Source: Gelidibacter algens (GTDB lineage Bacteria > Bacteroidota > Bacteroidia > Flavobacteriales > Flavobacteriaceae). Taken from it: a stretch of DNA of 64,000 bases. Position 1 is the first letter of the stretch. The number at the start of each line of letters is the position of its first letter. Under the pieces are notes generated by a model. That model saw only the letters and a list, made by a program, of their open reading frames with translations, made no database searches and was not told the DNA's origin. Location: positions 62,001 through 126,000 of the forward strand of contig NZ_LZRN01000009.1 of assembly GCF_001678675.1 (NCBI RefSeq), written 5' to 3'. Positions 1 through 8,503 of this stretch are shown piece by piece. Both the position numbers and the translations under genes were made by a program.

Positions 1-5
1 TTTTG

Positions 6-26
6 TTTCTAGTTTCTAGTTTCTAG
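6..26. repeat. Three tandem TTTCTAG heptamers
   Basis: Three perfect direct copies of the heptamer TTTCTAG stand end to end, followed by a partial fourth. They lie in non-coding DNA downstream of the lipoprotein gene at 96-617. Short heptamer arrays of this kind occur in flavobacterial intergenic DNA; no function can be read from it. The array may continue beyond the left edge of the window. Confidence 0.6.
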
Positions 27-95
27 TTCAAGGAGGAGATTAAAACACTAAAGGCGTAATGCTGCCCCTTAAATCTCCTTCATACATCTAAACTC

Positions 96-617
96 CTACT
101 CTGTTCTCACGGGAATCTGAATTTGCTGTGCTTCTTTTTCAAACTTTTTATTCATTTGCAGTTTGAGATTCACATCTGCTAAAAGCAATTCTTTGATGGC
201 TTCCAACAACACTTTTTTCTTAATGTTATCAAGATTGGAAAGGTCTTGCAATCTTAGGAGAGTGGTTTCTAGGACCGTCATTCTCGATCTGATGGCTGGG
301 GTAACCACTATTGGAGGCTGCTGCGTGTTTAATTCTGTGATGAACGTTTGCATGATTTCTTTCTCAACTCTAAAAAAAGACAAGTTACCGCTTTTTAGGA
401 GTTCAATTTGAGTTTGCAGTTCTTGGTAATTTTGCCAATCTAAAATAGCCTCTGCACTTTCAGGACTCAAAATATAGTCAGTATACTCTAATTTTTCAAT
501 ATCCTCGGCTTTTATCGTATAGGACTTTTCTTGATTTTCGGAAATATTTTCTACAGATTCTGGTTCAGATTTACAGCCGATAAAAATTAAGACACTTAGT
601 AACAACAGCTGTTTCAT
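96..617 (-). CDS. Small lipoprotein of unknown function
   Basis: The 173-residue protein starts with a short hydrophobic segment ending in FIGC, a good lipobox, so the mature protein probably begins at Cys15 and is lipid-anchored. The rest is hydrophilic and mostly helical, rich in Lys, Glu and Leu, and looks like an extended helical bundle with no recognisable catalytic motif. It stands alone, transcribed away from the histidine kinase gene that begins 265 bp to the right. No family could be named from sequence reading; only export and lipidation are supported. Confidence 0.75.
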   Translation of the reverse strand: MKQLLLLSVLIFIGCKSEPESVENISENQEKSYTIKAEDIEKLEYTDYILSPESAEAILDWQNYQELQTQIELLKSGNLSFFRVEKEIMQTFITELNTQQPPIVVTPAIRSRMTVLETTLLRLQDLSNLDNIKKKVLLEAIKELLLADVNLKLQMNKKFEKEAQQIQIPVRTE

Positions 618-882
618 AACACAGGAACAATTAGGAATAAGAATTAAAGTTCAAAGGTAAATAAAAATTTTATTGAAATGAGGCATCCTTTAGGTTGAGG
701 AATCGAGTTCTTTGCCCTTCTGTTTGAATGGAATTTCGAAAATCGAAAACTGATGGTTTAATTCATTACTTCTGGAAAGCTATATCAGTTTGAGATAGCG
801 GTATTTTTTTCAGATAATAAAAATTAATATTCAACCTATCGCACGCATTTTTTATTCTTGCTTTGTCTTTACAATTATTTTT

Positions 883-3324
883 ATGAAAGCCTCCAATAGA
901 AAAATCACGTTTAAGGTCCTTTTTGGGTATATCGCACTCGGCATTTTAGCTGCAGTTTCAGGGTGGCTGGTGTTTTCTGAGCTGCGCAATTTCACATCGT
1001 CGCAAACTGATGACCTCAAAGAGCGGGATAAACTTATCAGAATTAGCGGTTTTGTGGCCGACATTTATGAAAACGAAAGCCTATCCAGAGCAGCACTGCA
1101 ACTCAATACTGAAGAACAATTCAACGCCTATCTTTTACAGAATGATAGTTTGATCACCACCATTGACACGCTGAGCAATTTGGTCAATAACGAGTATCAA
1201 AAGGCACTATTGGATAGCGTTAAGGTAATTTTTGCGAAAAAACAACGCGATTTAAACGAATTGCGCCGCCTTAAAGACAACAACAGTTCTGAAAACGCCA
1301 TTGAACAGACCATTACTAAACTAAAAACCATAGATCCTATTTTGGGAAAATTAACCCTAGAGGATTATGTAGAGAATCCAAAAACAGCCGATCCCAAAAC
1401 CAAAGAAATATTAGAACGCGTTATTACACGCCTAAATGAAGCAAGGGCCAAGGATTCTGTCAACAAAGTTGATCAAAAGCAGATTGATTCCATTGTGACC
1501 TCATCACGCGACATGCTCAATAAAATTCAGAGAGAGGCCGCTGTACAAAAACAATCTTTGATGCTTCAAGAGCGTGAACTGGCTGAAAATGATTTGATCA
1601 CCTCCAGACAATTACGAAACCTCCTCCGCACTTTGGAGCGTGAAATGGTGGCGTCTTCCCAAAGTATTATTGTACAACGTCAAGACGTTCTGGACAGGAG
1701 TACCGGCATAATTTACTTGGCAGCCTTAGTCAGCTTTATTTTAGTGGTGATTTTTTCAGTGGTCATTTTAAACGATTTTTGGAAAAGCCAGCAATACCGT
1801 GAAAAACTTGAAGCATCCAATGCCTATACCAATTCCCTATTAAAGAGCAGGGAGCAATTGATCAATATGGTAAGCCACGATTTGAGATCACCGTTGAGTA
1901 CCATTACTGGTTACAGCGAATTGCTTCATAAAACAGCCCAAAACGCAAAAGAGGGCAATTACTTGGACCATATTAAAAATGCATCTGGTTATATGAGCCA
2001 ATTGGTAGATGACCTTTTGGAATTCTCAAAACTGGAAGATGGTCATATTACAGTAGAAAGCATTCCCTTTAATCTTCGCTCTATTTTGGACGAAACAAGT
2101 TCGAATATTGAAGCGATTTATACAGATAAACCTATTGCGTTATACATTAAACACGACCCAAAGCTAGACCGGACTATTGTTTCAGACCCCTTCAGGATCA
2201 AGCAAGTTCTATATAACCTAATAGGAAACGCTTATAAGTTTACGGAGCAGGGGAGCATTACCATTAGCACCCAACTGCATTCCGTCAACAATAAACATAC
2301 GGTGAGCATTATGGTATCAGATACGGGTATTGGGATCAGCAAGGAGAAACAGGAAGATATATTTAATGCGTTTACCCAAGTCAACAAAACCAGCACTTCA
2401 AAACATTCAGGATTTGGATTAGGCTTGGCCATTTCAAAAAAATTGGTGCATATTTTGAAAGGGAAATTGTTCTTAAAGAGCATCCCTGGAAAGGGGAGTA
2501 CTTTTGAAATGTCATTCCCAGTTAAACTTTCTGATGTCATCTTGGAGACGAGCCCAATAGTTTCAGAAACTCCACTTTTTAAATTGAAAGCTGTTATTGT
2601 AGATGACGATGCCTCTTTACGACAGTTGATTACAGATGTTTTGGAGCAACATCACATTACCACTTATACTTTTGAAGATGCCAAAGCTGCACTTTCAGCA
2701 ATGGAGACAGTGCCCTTTGATGTGATCATTACAGATATCCAACTCCCAAAAATGAACGGTTTTCATTTTATGGAAACTGTAAAAAAGAGTCCATTTTATA
2801 AAGAGCAGCCTATTATTGCGATGACTGGCAGAACCGATATCGGTGCCGAAAACTACATTGAAAGCGGCTTTTCAAAAGTGGTTTTTAAACCGTTTACCGC
2901 GCACATTTGGTTTGATATTTTGAGTGAGCTATTTCCTGAAAGCATCATAAAACCTGAACAAAATACGAATAAAAATACCTCCTACCGCTGTGATTATTTT
3001 GACACCAATTCTATTGCAGGATTTTTAAACCATGATGAAGAGGCATTGAAATCACTGCTCGATATATTTTTGGAAGACACCAAAAAACACATGGCCGAGT
3101 TAAAAACAGCACATCAGCAAAAGGACCTTAAAACCATCACCGATTTGAGCCATAGAATGCTGACCATGTTTAAACAACTTAATGCAACCACGGTAGTGCC
3201 GCATTTAGAAGTATTAGAGAATACCACCGTTGTGGACAACGCTATTTTTGAAGACTTAGAATTAGAGCTCCACACTTTTTGCAAAGCCATGGACGCCTAT
3301 ATTACTCCAAATTATATTCCTTGA
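883..3324 (+). CDS. Hybrid sensor histidine kinase with receiver and HPt domains
   Basis: This 813-residue membrane protein has a first transmembrane helix at about 14-30, a roughly 240-residue largely helical extracytoplasmic region, and a second helix near 275-297. A HisKA domain follows with the phospho-acceptor in SHDLRSP (His about 332), then a HATPase domain with an N-box near 445 and the G1 motif DTGIGIS near 479. A receiver domain has the acidic cluster VDDD near 571 and the acceptor Asp in TDIQLP near 621. The C-terminus resembles an HPt module with a candidate His in LSHRML near 757. The layout predicts a His-Asp-His relay to a separate regulator. The obvious partner is the sigma-54 activator encoded convergently, whose 3' end overlaps this gene by 23 bp. 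The signal sensed is unknown. Confidence 0.93.
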   Translation: MKASNRKITFKVLFGYIALGILAAVSGWLVFSELRNFTSSQTDDLKERDKLIRISGFVADIYENESLSRAALQLNTEEQFNAYLLQNDSLITTIDTLSNLVNNEYQKALLDSVKVIFAKKQRDLNELRRLKDNNSSENAIEQTITKLKTIDPILGKLTLEDYVENPKTADPKTKEILERVITRLNEARAKDSVNKVDQKQIDSIVTSSRDMLNKIQREAAVQKQSLMLQERELAENDLITSRQLRNLLRTLEREMVASSQSIIVQRQDVLDRSTGIIYLAALVSFILVVIFSVVILNDFWKSQQYREKLEASNAYTNSLLKSREQLINMVSHDLRSPLSTITGYSELLHKTAQNAKEGNYLDHIKNASGYMSQLVDDLLEFSKLEDGHITVESIPFNLRSILDETSSNIEAIYTDKPIALYIKHDPKLDRTIVSDPFRIKQVLYNLIGNAYKFTEQGSITISTQLHSVNNKHTVSIMVSDTGIGISKEKQEDIFNAFTQVNKTSTSKHSGFGLGLAISKKLVHILKGKLFLKSIPGKGSTFEMSFPVKLSDVILETSPIVSETPLFKLKAVIVDDDASLRQLITDVLEQHHITTYTFEDAKAALSAMETVPFDVIITDIQLPKMNGFHFMETVKKSPFYKEQPIIAMTGRTDIGAENYIESGFSKVVFKPFTAHIWFDILSELFPESIIKPEQNTNKNTSYRCDYFDTNSIAGFLNHDEEALKSLLDIFLEDTKKHMAELKTAHQQKDLKTITDLSHRMLTMFKQLNATTVVPHLEVLENTTVVDNAIFEDLELELHTFCKAMDAYITPNYIP

Positions 3325-4645
3325 GTTTGTTATAAAGCGTTTTTCGTGAAAAATTAAGAAGTTTTGCAGCTTTCGTTTTGTTGTTGTTGACCTCATGAAG
3401 GGCTTTGACAATCAATTCCTTTTCGTTTGTTTTGGCGGAAAAAGAATGTGTTTGGCCTTCTTTTGTAGGGGCGGACAATTCGCGAGGCAGCACCTCTTTT
3501 TGGATGACCTCTCCAGTGGTCAATAATGTGGCGCGTTTGATGACGTTTGAAAGTTCACGCAAATTTCCTGGCCAAGAGTAGTTTTGGAAAATTTTAAGGA
3601 CTTCAGGTGAAAACCCGATAATGGATTTATTGAGCTGCTGATTTGCATTATCCAGAAAGAAATCGGCATAGAGGATCAAATCATCCCTACGTTCCTGCAA
3701 ATTAGGAACTTTAATTGAAAACTCATTCAGTCTATGGTAAAGATCTTCCCTGAAATCACCTTGCTCAACGGCATTCAACAAATCTTCATTAGTGGCGGTC
3801 AACAACCTGATGTCAACTTCAATTTCGTCATTGCTTCCAATAGGTTTGATACGTCTTTCCTGAAGTGCCCGTAACAACTGTATTTGATTTTCATAGGTTA
3901 AATTTCCTACTTCATCCAAAAAAAGTGTCCCGTGATTGGCTGCTTCAAAGTGGCCAATTTTATCGTTGATGGCGCCTGTAAAAGAGCCTTTTTTATGTCC
4001 GAAAAACTCACTGGCAGCAATTTCTTTCGGAATGGCACCACAATCTACCGCTATAAAAGGCTGTTGCTTTCTTGAACTTTTTAAATGAATAGCTTTGGCT
4101 ACCACTTCTTTACCGGTGCCGCTTTCACCAAAAATCAAAACAGACATATCTGTAGGTGCGACAAGGTTAATATGATCGTCTAGAACTTTGGAAGCGGCAC
4201 TAATACCTTTTACAACATTAGAAGCCGATTTTGATGGCGTGGCAACAGCAGGATTTGTTGAAGCTGTGGGTTTGGCTTCCTCCTTATGTTCCTGAAGTGC
4301 ATTTTTTACAACCTGTAGCACTTCTTCAGGATTAAATGGTTTTGAAATATAGTCAAAAGCACCCTGCTTCATGGCCTTTACGGCTGTAGACACCTCAGCA
4401 TAACCTGTCATCAAAACCACAGGAATGGACGTATCCTTACTTTTAATATGGTTCAATAAGTCAATTCCATCACCATCAGGAAGCCTGAGATCTGTAAATA
4501 CTAAATCGAACGGTGCATCTTTGAATTTTAATTTAGCATCTTCCAGTGTATAGGACAAGATCACTGAGTGCTGGTGACGTTCTAAAAAACGTTTCAACAT
4601 CTCAGAAAAGCTAACATCATCTTCAACCAAAAGAATGGTACTCAT
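3302..4645 (-). CDS. Sigma-54-dependent response regulator (NtrC family)
   Basis: The 447-residue protein has an N-terminal receiver domain (acidic DD at 9-10, acceptor Asp52 in TDLRLP, Thr80, Lys102). A roughly 45-residue linker leads to an AAA+ sigma-54 activator domain with Walker A GESGTGKE at 173-180, the sigma-54 contact loop as GSFTGA at 220-225 (GAFTGA with Ser in the second position), and Walker B LFLDE at 241-245. A Fis-type helix-turn-helix closes the protein (KAAKLLNFSRKTLYNKL). It is an enhancer-binding activator that opens sigma-54 promoters when phosphorylated. Its likely kinase is the convergent hybrid kinase, and the four small secreted proteins immediately upstream on the same strand are candidate targets. 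Confidence 0.95.
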   Translation of the reverse strand: MSTILLVEDDVSFSEMLKRFLERHQHSVILSYTLEDAKLKFKDAPFDLVFTDLRLPDGDGIDLLNHIKSKDTSIPVVLMTGYAEVSTAVKAMKQGAFDYISKPFNPEEVLQVVKNALQEHKEEAKPTASTNPAVATPSKSASNVVKGISAASKVLDDHINLVAPTDMSVLIFGESGTGKEVVAKAIHLKSSRKQQPFIAVDCGAIPKEIAASEFFGHKKGSFTGAINDKIGHFEAANHGTLFLDEVGNLTYENQIQLLRALQERRIKPIGSNDEIEVDIRLLTATNEDLLNAVEQGDFREDLYHRLNEFSIKVPNLQERRDDLILYADFFLDNANQQLNKSIIGFSPEVLKIFQNYSWPGNLRELSNVIKRATLLTTGEVIQKEVLPRELSAPTKEGQTHSFSAKTNEKELIVKALHEVNNNKTKAAKLLNFSRKTLYNKLKEYNLE

Positions 4646-4706
4646 GGGTTACTCATTTTTACAAAAATATTAAGTTAAACTCAGTAAACCCTCTAAAAAA
4701 AACAAT

Positions 4707-4740
4707 AAAAAAAGGACGTCTTTAAAAAACGTCCTTTTTT
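4707..4740. terminator. Rho-independent terminator, usable on both strands
   Basis: A nine-base perfect stem, AAAGGACGT/ACGTCCTTT, with a nine-base A/T-rich loop is flanked by an A run on the left and a T run on the right. It lies just downstream of the last of the four PepSY-like genes and upstream of the response regulator start, so it should end the PepSY-like transcript and insulate the regulator gene. Confidence 0.85.
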
Positions 4741-4758
4741 CTGCTAAAATGTGGATGA

Positions 4759-5061
4759 CTATTTCTTTTCGATCCAGTTTCCATCTTTATCAGCATATAC
4801 AGTTGATGCCGCTCCATCAACAGTAATATCCAATTTATATTCTTGCTTAGCATTCACGTAAGCTTTATCTAGAGTGGCGGTCTGAAAATCTGCTGCTAAG
4901 GCATCTTTTACGGCTTGTGGAAGCTCTTCAATTTTGACTTCTTTAAATTCTTCCTGAGCTGTCATTATAACTCCATCTGCTTGGTTCAATGTCATTGCTG
5001 ACGTTGCAAATGTTGACAATCCTCCTAGCACTATTGCTGCTGTTAAAACTACTTTTTTCAT
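4759..5061 (-). CDS. Secreted PepSY-like small protein, copy 1
   Basis: This 100-residue protein has a typical signal peptide (MKK, hydrophobic stretch, cleavage near residue 22-30) and a mature domain of about 70 residues that looks like one PepSY-like (DUF2874, beta-lactamase-inhibitor-like) unit: LPQAVKDAL helix, YKLDITVDG strands, then a closing ADKDGNW. Such domains are thought to bind and hold other exported proteins, but no partner is known here. It is the promoter-distal member of four tandem paralogues with about 60-bp spacers, all on the strand of the sigma-54 regulator that follows. Copies 1-3 are nearly colinear over their full length, indicating recent tandem duplication. Confidence 0.85.
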   Translation of the reverse strand: MKKVVLTAAIVLGGLSTFATSAMTLNQADGVIMTAQEEFKEVKIEELPQAVKDALAADFQTATLDKAYVNAKQEYKLDITVDGAASTVYADKDGNWIEKK

Positions 5062-5121
5062 AATTTTTGAATTTTTGAATTCTTGTTAATTGTATGTTGT
5101 GAAAATATTGAGAGTGAAACC

Positions 5122-5424
5122 CTAATCTTTTTTGATCCAGTTTCCATCTTTATCAGCGTGCACTGCATAGGCCTTTCCATCAACAGTAATTTCTAATTTA
5201 TATATTTCCTTAGCGTTTACGGAAGCTTTATCAAGAGTGGCTGCCTTAAAATCTTTTGCTAACGCATCTTTCACGGCTTGTGGAAGCTCTTCAACTTTAA
5301 CTTCTTTAAATTCTTCCTGAGCTGTCATGATAACTTTATCTGTTTGGTTCATCGCAAATGCTGATGATGCAAACGTTGATAATCCTCCTAATACTATTGC
5401 TGCTGTTAAAACTACTTTTTTCAT
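5122..5424 (-). CDS. Secreted PepSY-like small protein, copy 2
   Basis: A 100-residue paralogue of its neighbours. The signal peptide is almost identical to copy 1, which suggests strong conservation or gene conversion in the 5' part of the gene. The mature domain keeps the EELPQAVKDAL helix and a C-terminal ADKDGNW, but it differs in the central strands (ASVNAKEIYKLE in place of AYVNAKQEYKLD) and has His in place of Tyr before the last strand. This makes it the most divergent of copies 1-3 in the mature part. Function is unknown beyond likely export to the periplasm. Confidence 0.85.
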   Translation of the reverse strand: MKKVVLTAAIVLGGLSTFASSAFAMNQTDKVIMTAQEEFKEVKVEELPQAVKDALAKDFKAATLDKASVNAKEIYKLEITVDGKAYAVHADKDGNWIKKD

Positions 5425-5482
5425 AATATAATTATTTAATGTTTATTTGTTAATAGGTTGCGCTACTAGTTAAAGTAAAACC

Positions 5483-5785
5483 TTATTTTTTTTCAATCCA
5501 GTTACCTTCCTTATCAGCATATACTGTTGATGCTGTTCCGTCAATGGTAACGTCCAATTTGTATTCTTGCTCCGCATTTACGTAAGCTTTATCAAGAGTG
5601 GCGGTCTCAAAGTCTGATGCCAATGCATCTTTCACTGCTTGTGGAAGTGCTTCTAACTTGATTTCTTTATATTCTTCTTGTGCAATTATTTCAATTTTCT
5701 CTGTTTGGTTCATCGCAAATGCTGATGCTGCAAATGTTGATAATCCTCCTAATATGATTGCTGCTGTTAAAACTACTTTTTTCAA
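5483..5785 (-). CDS. Secreted PepSY-like small protein, copy 3
   Basis: A 100-residue paralogue with the same signal peptide type and a single PepSY-like unit. In the mature domain it is closest to copy 1: the segment ATLDKAYVNA and the ending GNWIEKK are shared. The spacers before copies 2 and 3 carry a short common AT-rich sequence (AATATAATTATTTAATG just upstream of the start), so the duplication unit probably included the 5' untranslated region. No separate promoter motif is visible upstream, which favours one transcript with the other copies. Confidence 0.85.
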   Translation of the reverse strand: MKKVVLTAAIILGGLSTFAASAFAMNQTEKIEIIAQEEYKEIKLEALPQAVKDALASDFETATLDKAYVNAEQEYKLDVTIDGTASTVYADKEGNWIEKK

Positions 5786-5855
5786 AATATAATTATTTAA
5801 TGTTTATTAGTTATTTCTTGTGTTGTTTTACTAATTAGGTATTTAGTATGGAACC

Positions 5856-6200
5856 TTATTCTTTAACAATCCAGTTTCCATATTCTTTTTCTTTAACAAT
5901 CCAGTTTCCGTCCTTGTCAGCATATACCTTGTCAGCGTATACATTGGATGTTACTTCTTGAACGGTAATGTCCAATTTGTATTCTTGCTTAGCATTTACA
6001 TAAGCTTTGTCTAGAGTGGCGGTCACAAAATCTGAGGCCAATGCATCTGTAACGGCTTTAGGAAGTTCTGATGTTTTGATTTCCTTATACTCTTCCTGTA
6101 CTGCTATTGCGATTTCATCCAATTGGTTCATTACAAATGATGTTGCATGTGTTGATAATCCCACAAATATCATCGCTGCTGTAAAAACTACTTTTTCCAT
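5856..6200 (-). CDS. Secreted PepSY-like small protein, copy 4, with C-terminal micro-duplications
   Basis: The first gene of the four-gene array encodes 114 residues, 14 more than its paralogues. The extra length comes from two short internal duplications near the C-terminus: VYAD is followed at once by a second VYADKDG, and GNWIVKE is repeated after a short KEYGN linker. The matching DNA shows near-identical tandem repeats of about 30 bp. The signal peptide differs (MEK start) and the mature part is the most diverged of the four. The candidate sigma-54 promoter at 6263-6278 would drive this gene and probably the whole array. Confidence 0.82.
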   Translation of the reverse strand: MEKVVFTAAMIFVGLSTHATSFVMNQLDEIAIAVQEEYKEIKTSELPKAVTDALASDFVTATLDKAYVNAKQEYKLDITVQEVTSNVYADKVYADKDGNWIVKEKEYGNWIVKE

Positions 6201-6262
6201 AATCTTGCACTTGATTAATTTTAAAATATATTTATTATTATACGTTTTTCTAATGTGTTAAA

Positions 6263-6278
6263 AGAAATAAACATGCCA
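6263..6278 (-). promoter_or_regulatory. Candidate sigma-54 promoter of the PepSY-like array
   Basis: On the minus strand the sequence TGGCATG-TTTA-TTTCT matches the sigma-54 consensus TGGCACG-N4-TTGCW except for one base in each element. The -24 GG is intact and correctly spaced from the -12 element, whose usual GC reads TC. A start about 12 bp downstream would leave a roughly 50-base leader before the ATG at 6200. The proximity of a sigma-54 activator gene makes the match more credible, but the degraded -12 element leaves it uncertain. Confidence 0.4.
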
Positions 6279-6509
6279 TTGAGATAATTAAAACGATATT
6301 AAGTATTATAAGATTGATCTTCAGGATATTAAAAATTTATTCTGATTCTTTGAATTTTTATAGAGTGTGTAAATATTCCATTTCTAGGGTACATACCGGG
6401 TAAAGATTATACGATTATCCATTAAAAGAGCGGTTTTTGAAAATTGTCACGTTATGAAAATGGAGACGGTCATTCTGCCAAATTCTATTTCCTTCAGAAA
6501 AAAACTTTG

Positions 6510-6517
6510 TATTTTTG
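6510..6517 (+). promoter_or_regulatory. Bacteroidota -7 promoter element (TATTTTTG)
   Basis: TATTTTTG fits the TAnnTTTG -7 consensus of the Bacteroidota housekeeping sigma factor and lies 18 bp before the ATG at 6536. It overlaps the in-frame TTG at 6515, which therefore cannot be the translation start. Confidence 0.6.
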
Positions 6518-6535
6518 CAGCTAAATCAAACAACA

Positions 6536-7498
6536 ATGGCTCAAAAGATTTTAATTATTGGTGCATGTGGTCAAATTGGCTCAGAACTAACCTATAAATT
6601 ACGCAGTATTCATGGTGATGAAAATGTGATTGCATCTGACATCAACTATAATAATCTCGACGTAGTCAATTCAGGTCTTTTTGAAATTGTTGATGCCCAA
6701 GATTATGGCTCTATCTTACTTTGTGTAGAAAAACACCAGATAGACACCATCTACTTAATGGCTGCCATGTTGAGCGCCACTGGCGAAAAATATCCTATGA
6801 AAGCTTGGGATTTGAATATGGACTCCTTATTTCATGTCTTGAATCTGGCAAAAGCCAAATTTATAAGCAAGGTATTTTGGCCCTCCAGCATTGCTGTTTT
6901 TGGACCAACAACACCTAAAGATGATACGCCACAACATACCATTATGGCGCCTACCACAGTTTACGGCATTACCAAACAGGTGGGAGAACGGTGGTGTGAA
7001 TATTACTTTGACAAATATGGTGTAGACGTGCGCAGTATACGCTATCCCGGAATTATCAGTTGGAAAACAATGCCAGGAGGTGGCACTACGGATTATGCCG
7101 TAGAAATTTTTCACAAGGCGATCACTGATGGACGGTATGAGAGTTTCCTTTCTGAAGACACACAACTCCCTATGATGTATATGGATGACGCTATTGATGC
7201 GACCATTCAGCTTATGAATGCGCCAGCCAACAAGCTGACGATACGGTCTTCTTATAATTTGGCCTCCCTTAGTTTTACACCTAAAGATATTGCCAATGAA
7301 ATTCAGAAGCATGTCAAGGATTTTATCATTTCGTACAACCCTGATTTCAGACAGCAAATTGCAGATACTTGGCCAAAATCTATTGATGATAGCGTAGCCA
7401 AGAAAGATTGGAATTGGAGCCCTAAGTTTAACCTTAAAAAGATGAGTGATGTCATGATGACTGAATTAGGCAAGAAATACGCGACTTCAGAAAAATAA
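6536..7498 (+). CDS. tdh: NAD-dependent L-threonine 3-dehydrogenase, SDR type
   Basis: The 320-residue protein is an extended short-chain dehydrogenase with the NAD-binding glycine motif GACGQIG at 9-15 and the catalytic pair YGITK with Tyr near 143 and Lys near 147. Much of it is recognisable as the SDR-type threonine dehydrogenase described from Flavobacterium, including WPSSIAVFGPTTPK, RYPGIISW, GGGTTDYAV and MMYMDDAIDATI. It oxidises L-threonine to 2-amino-3-ketobutyrate in the cytosol, which is then cleaved to glycine and acetyl-CoA. The ATG at 6536 is preferred over the in-frame TTG at 6515 because the TTG lies within a -7 promoter element. The gene is monocistronic with its own terminator. 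Confidence 0.95.
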   Translation: MAQKILIIGACGQIGSELTYKLRSIHGDENVIASDINYNNLDVVNSGLFEIVDAQDYGSILLCVEKHQIDTIYLMAAMLSATGEKYPMKAWDLNMDSLFHVLNLAKAKFISKVFWPSSIAVFGPTTPKDDTPQHTIMAPTTVYGITKQVGERWCEYYFDKYGVDVRSIRYPGIISWKTMPGGGTTDYAVEIFHKAITDGRYESFLSEDTQLPMMYMDDAIDATIQLMNAPANKLTIRSSYNLASLSFTPKDIANEIQKHVKDFIISYNPDFRQQIADTWPKSIDDSVAKKDWNWSPKFNLKKMSDVMMTELGKKYATSEK

Positions 7499-7574
7499 GT
7501 CTTCAAAAAGATGCTATTCTCAGGTTTGAGATAGTTGCCCATGTTGCTTTTAAATAATGGCAAAAAGAAATCAT

Positions 7575-7609
7575 AAAAAAAGGTTATACCAAAACGGGTA
7601 ACCTTTTTT
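7575..7609. terminator. Rho-independent terminator after threonine dehydrogenase
   Basis: An AAAAAAGGTTA arm pairs with TAACCTTTTTT across a short loop, giving an A-tail/stem/T-tail structure that can act on both strands. It is the only clear feature of the 321-bp gap 7499-7819; the rest of the gap is AT-rich leader for the next gene. Confidence 0.85.
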
Positions 7610-7819
7610 GTGTTTTCAAAGGCTCATTCAAACATACTTAAAAAATCAGGAGAAGGTTGCAGAAGCTTGAAATAAAATAAGATTAACCTGATTAGCAGTT
7701 TATTAACACTTATTAAGAGAATCCTATTAGAAAGTTAATGCTATCCCAAATAAGAATTCTTTAAGATAATATGGTGCCTGTTGCTTGTATCTTAGTAATC
7801 AACTTAAAAATCAAAACAT

Positions 7820-8293
7820 ATGAAAACCTCATTAGAAGAAGCCAGAGAACAAACACATAAAGACACTGTCAACGTTTTGCAAAACATTATAGAAAAGAAT
7901 TATGATGCTGAAAAAGGTTATAAGAAGGCGATGACGGACGCAAAAACACCAGCCTTAAAAAACTTTTTAAAAGAACAAGCGTTGCAAAGAAGTCATTTTG
8001 CTACTGCAATTGACAAAGAACTGCGTCAGTTAGGGGAAGCGCCAAAAGAAAGTGGAAGCGTTACAGGATCATTGCACCGTGCATGGATTGATATCAAAAG
8101 TTCACTCACCGGTGATGATGATGAAGCCGTACTTGAAGAAGTGATCCGTGGTGAGAAAGCAAGTGTTGATGAATATCAAGATGTGATAAAAAACAACACA
8201 TTGGAGCCGCACATCAATAGTGTGTTGGAATCACAATTAAGAGACATTCAAAGGACATTGGGCCGTGTAAAAACGCTTGAAGATATTGCCTAA
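7820..8293 (+). CDS. DUF2383/PA2169-type four-helix-bundle protein
   Basis: This 157-residue cytosolic protein is all-helical with the pattern of the DUF2383 (PA2169) ferritin-like family: an N-terminal helix with LQNIIEKNYDAEKGYKKA, a central AWIDIKSSLTGDDD segment and the EEVIRGEKASVDEYQDVI helix. These proteins resemble ferritin-like four-helix bundles and are often linked to stress responses, but no reaction is established and a full di-metal ligand set is not evident here. A terminator directly follows and the gene stands alone. The length matches the family. Confidence 0.85.
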   Translation: MKTSLEEAREQTHKDTVNVLQNIIEKNYDAEKGYKKAMTDAKTPALKNFLKEQALQRSHFATAIDKELRQLGEAPKESGSVTGSLHRAWIDIKSSLTGDDDEAVLEEVIRGEKASVDEYQDVIKNNTLEPHINSVLESQLRDIQRTLGRVKTLEDIA

Positions 8294-8316
8294 TTTTTGA
8301 TTCATATAAATTATTA

Positions 8317-8344
8317 GAAAGCCTCCTTTTAGGGAGGTTTTTTT
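8317..8344. terminator. Rho-independent terminator
   Basis: AAAGCCTCC pairs with GGGAGGTTTTTTT across a short TTTTA loop, 24 bp after the DUF2383 gene stop. The G/C-rich stem and long T run are typical of an intrinsic terminator for the plus-strand gene. Confidence 0.88.
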
Positions 8345-8503
8345 ATGTTATAAAAGGTCTCAGCAGTACTCGCATTTTTTATAATTTGAGCTACTAAAAC
8401 TCACCTTATCCTTAATATATAGGAATATCAAAATAGCGAGACTAAAATTTTCTTGAGGGTTTGACTACTAATAACACGTAGTATAAAAAAACACTCGGTA
8501 TCA

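Noticed and set aside
6827-7357. A 176-codon ORF antisense to threonine dehydrogenase
   Set aside because: It is the shadow of a strongly conserved enzyme gene; it has no start signal and no domain.
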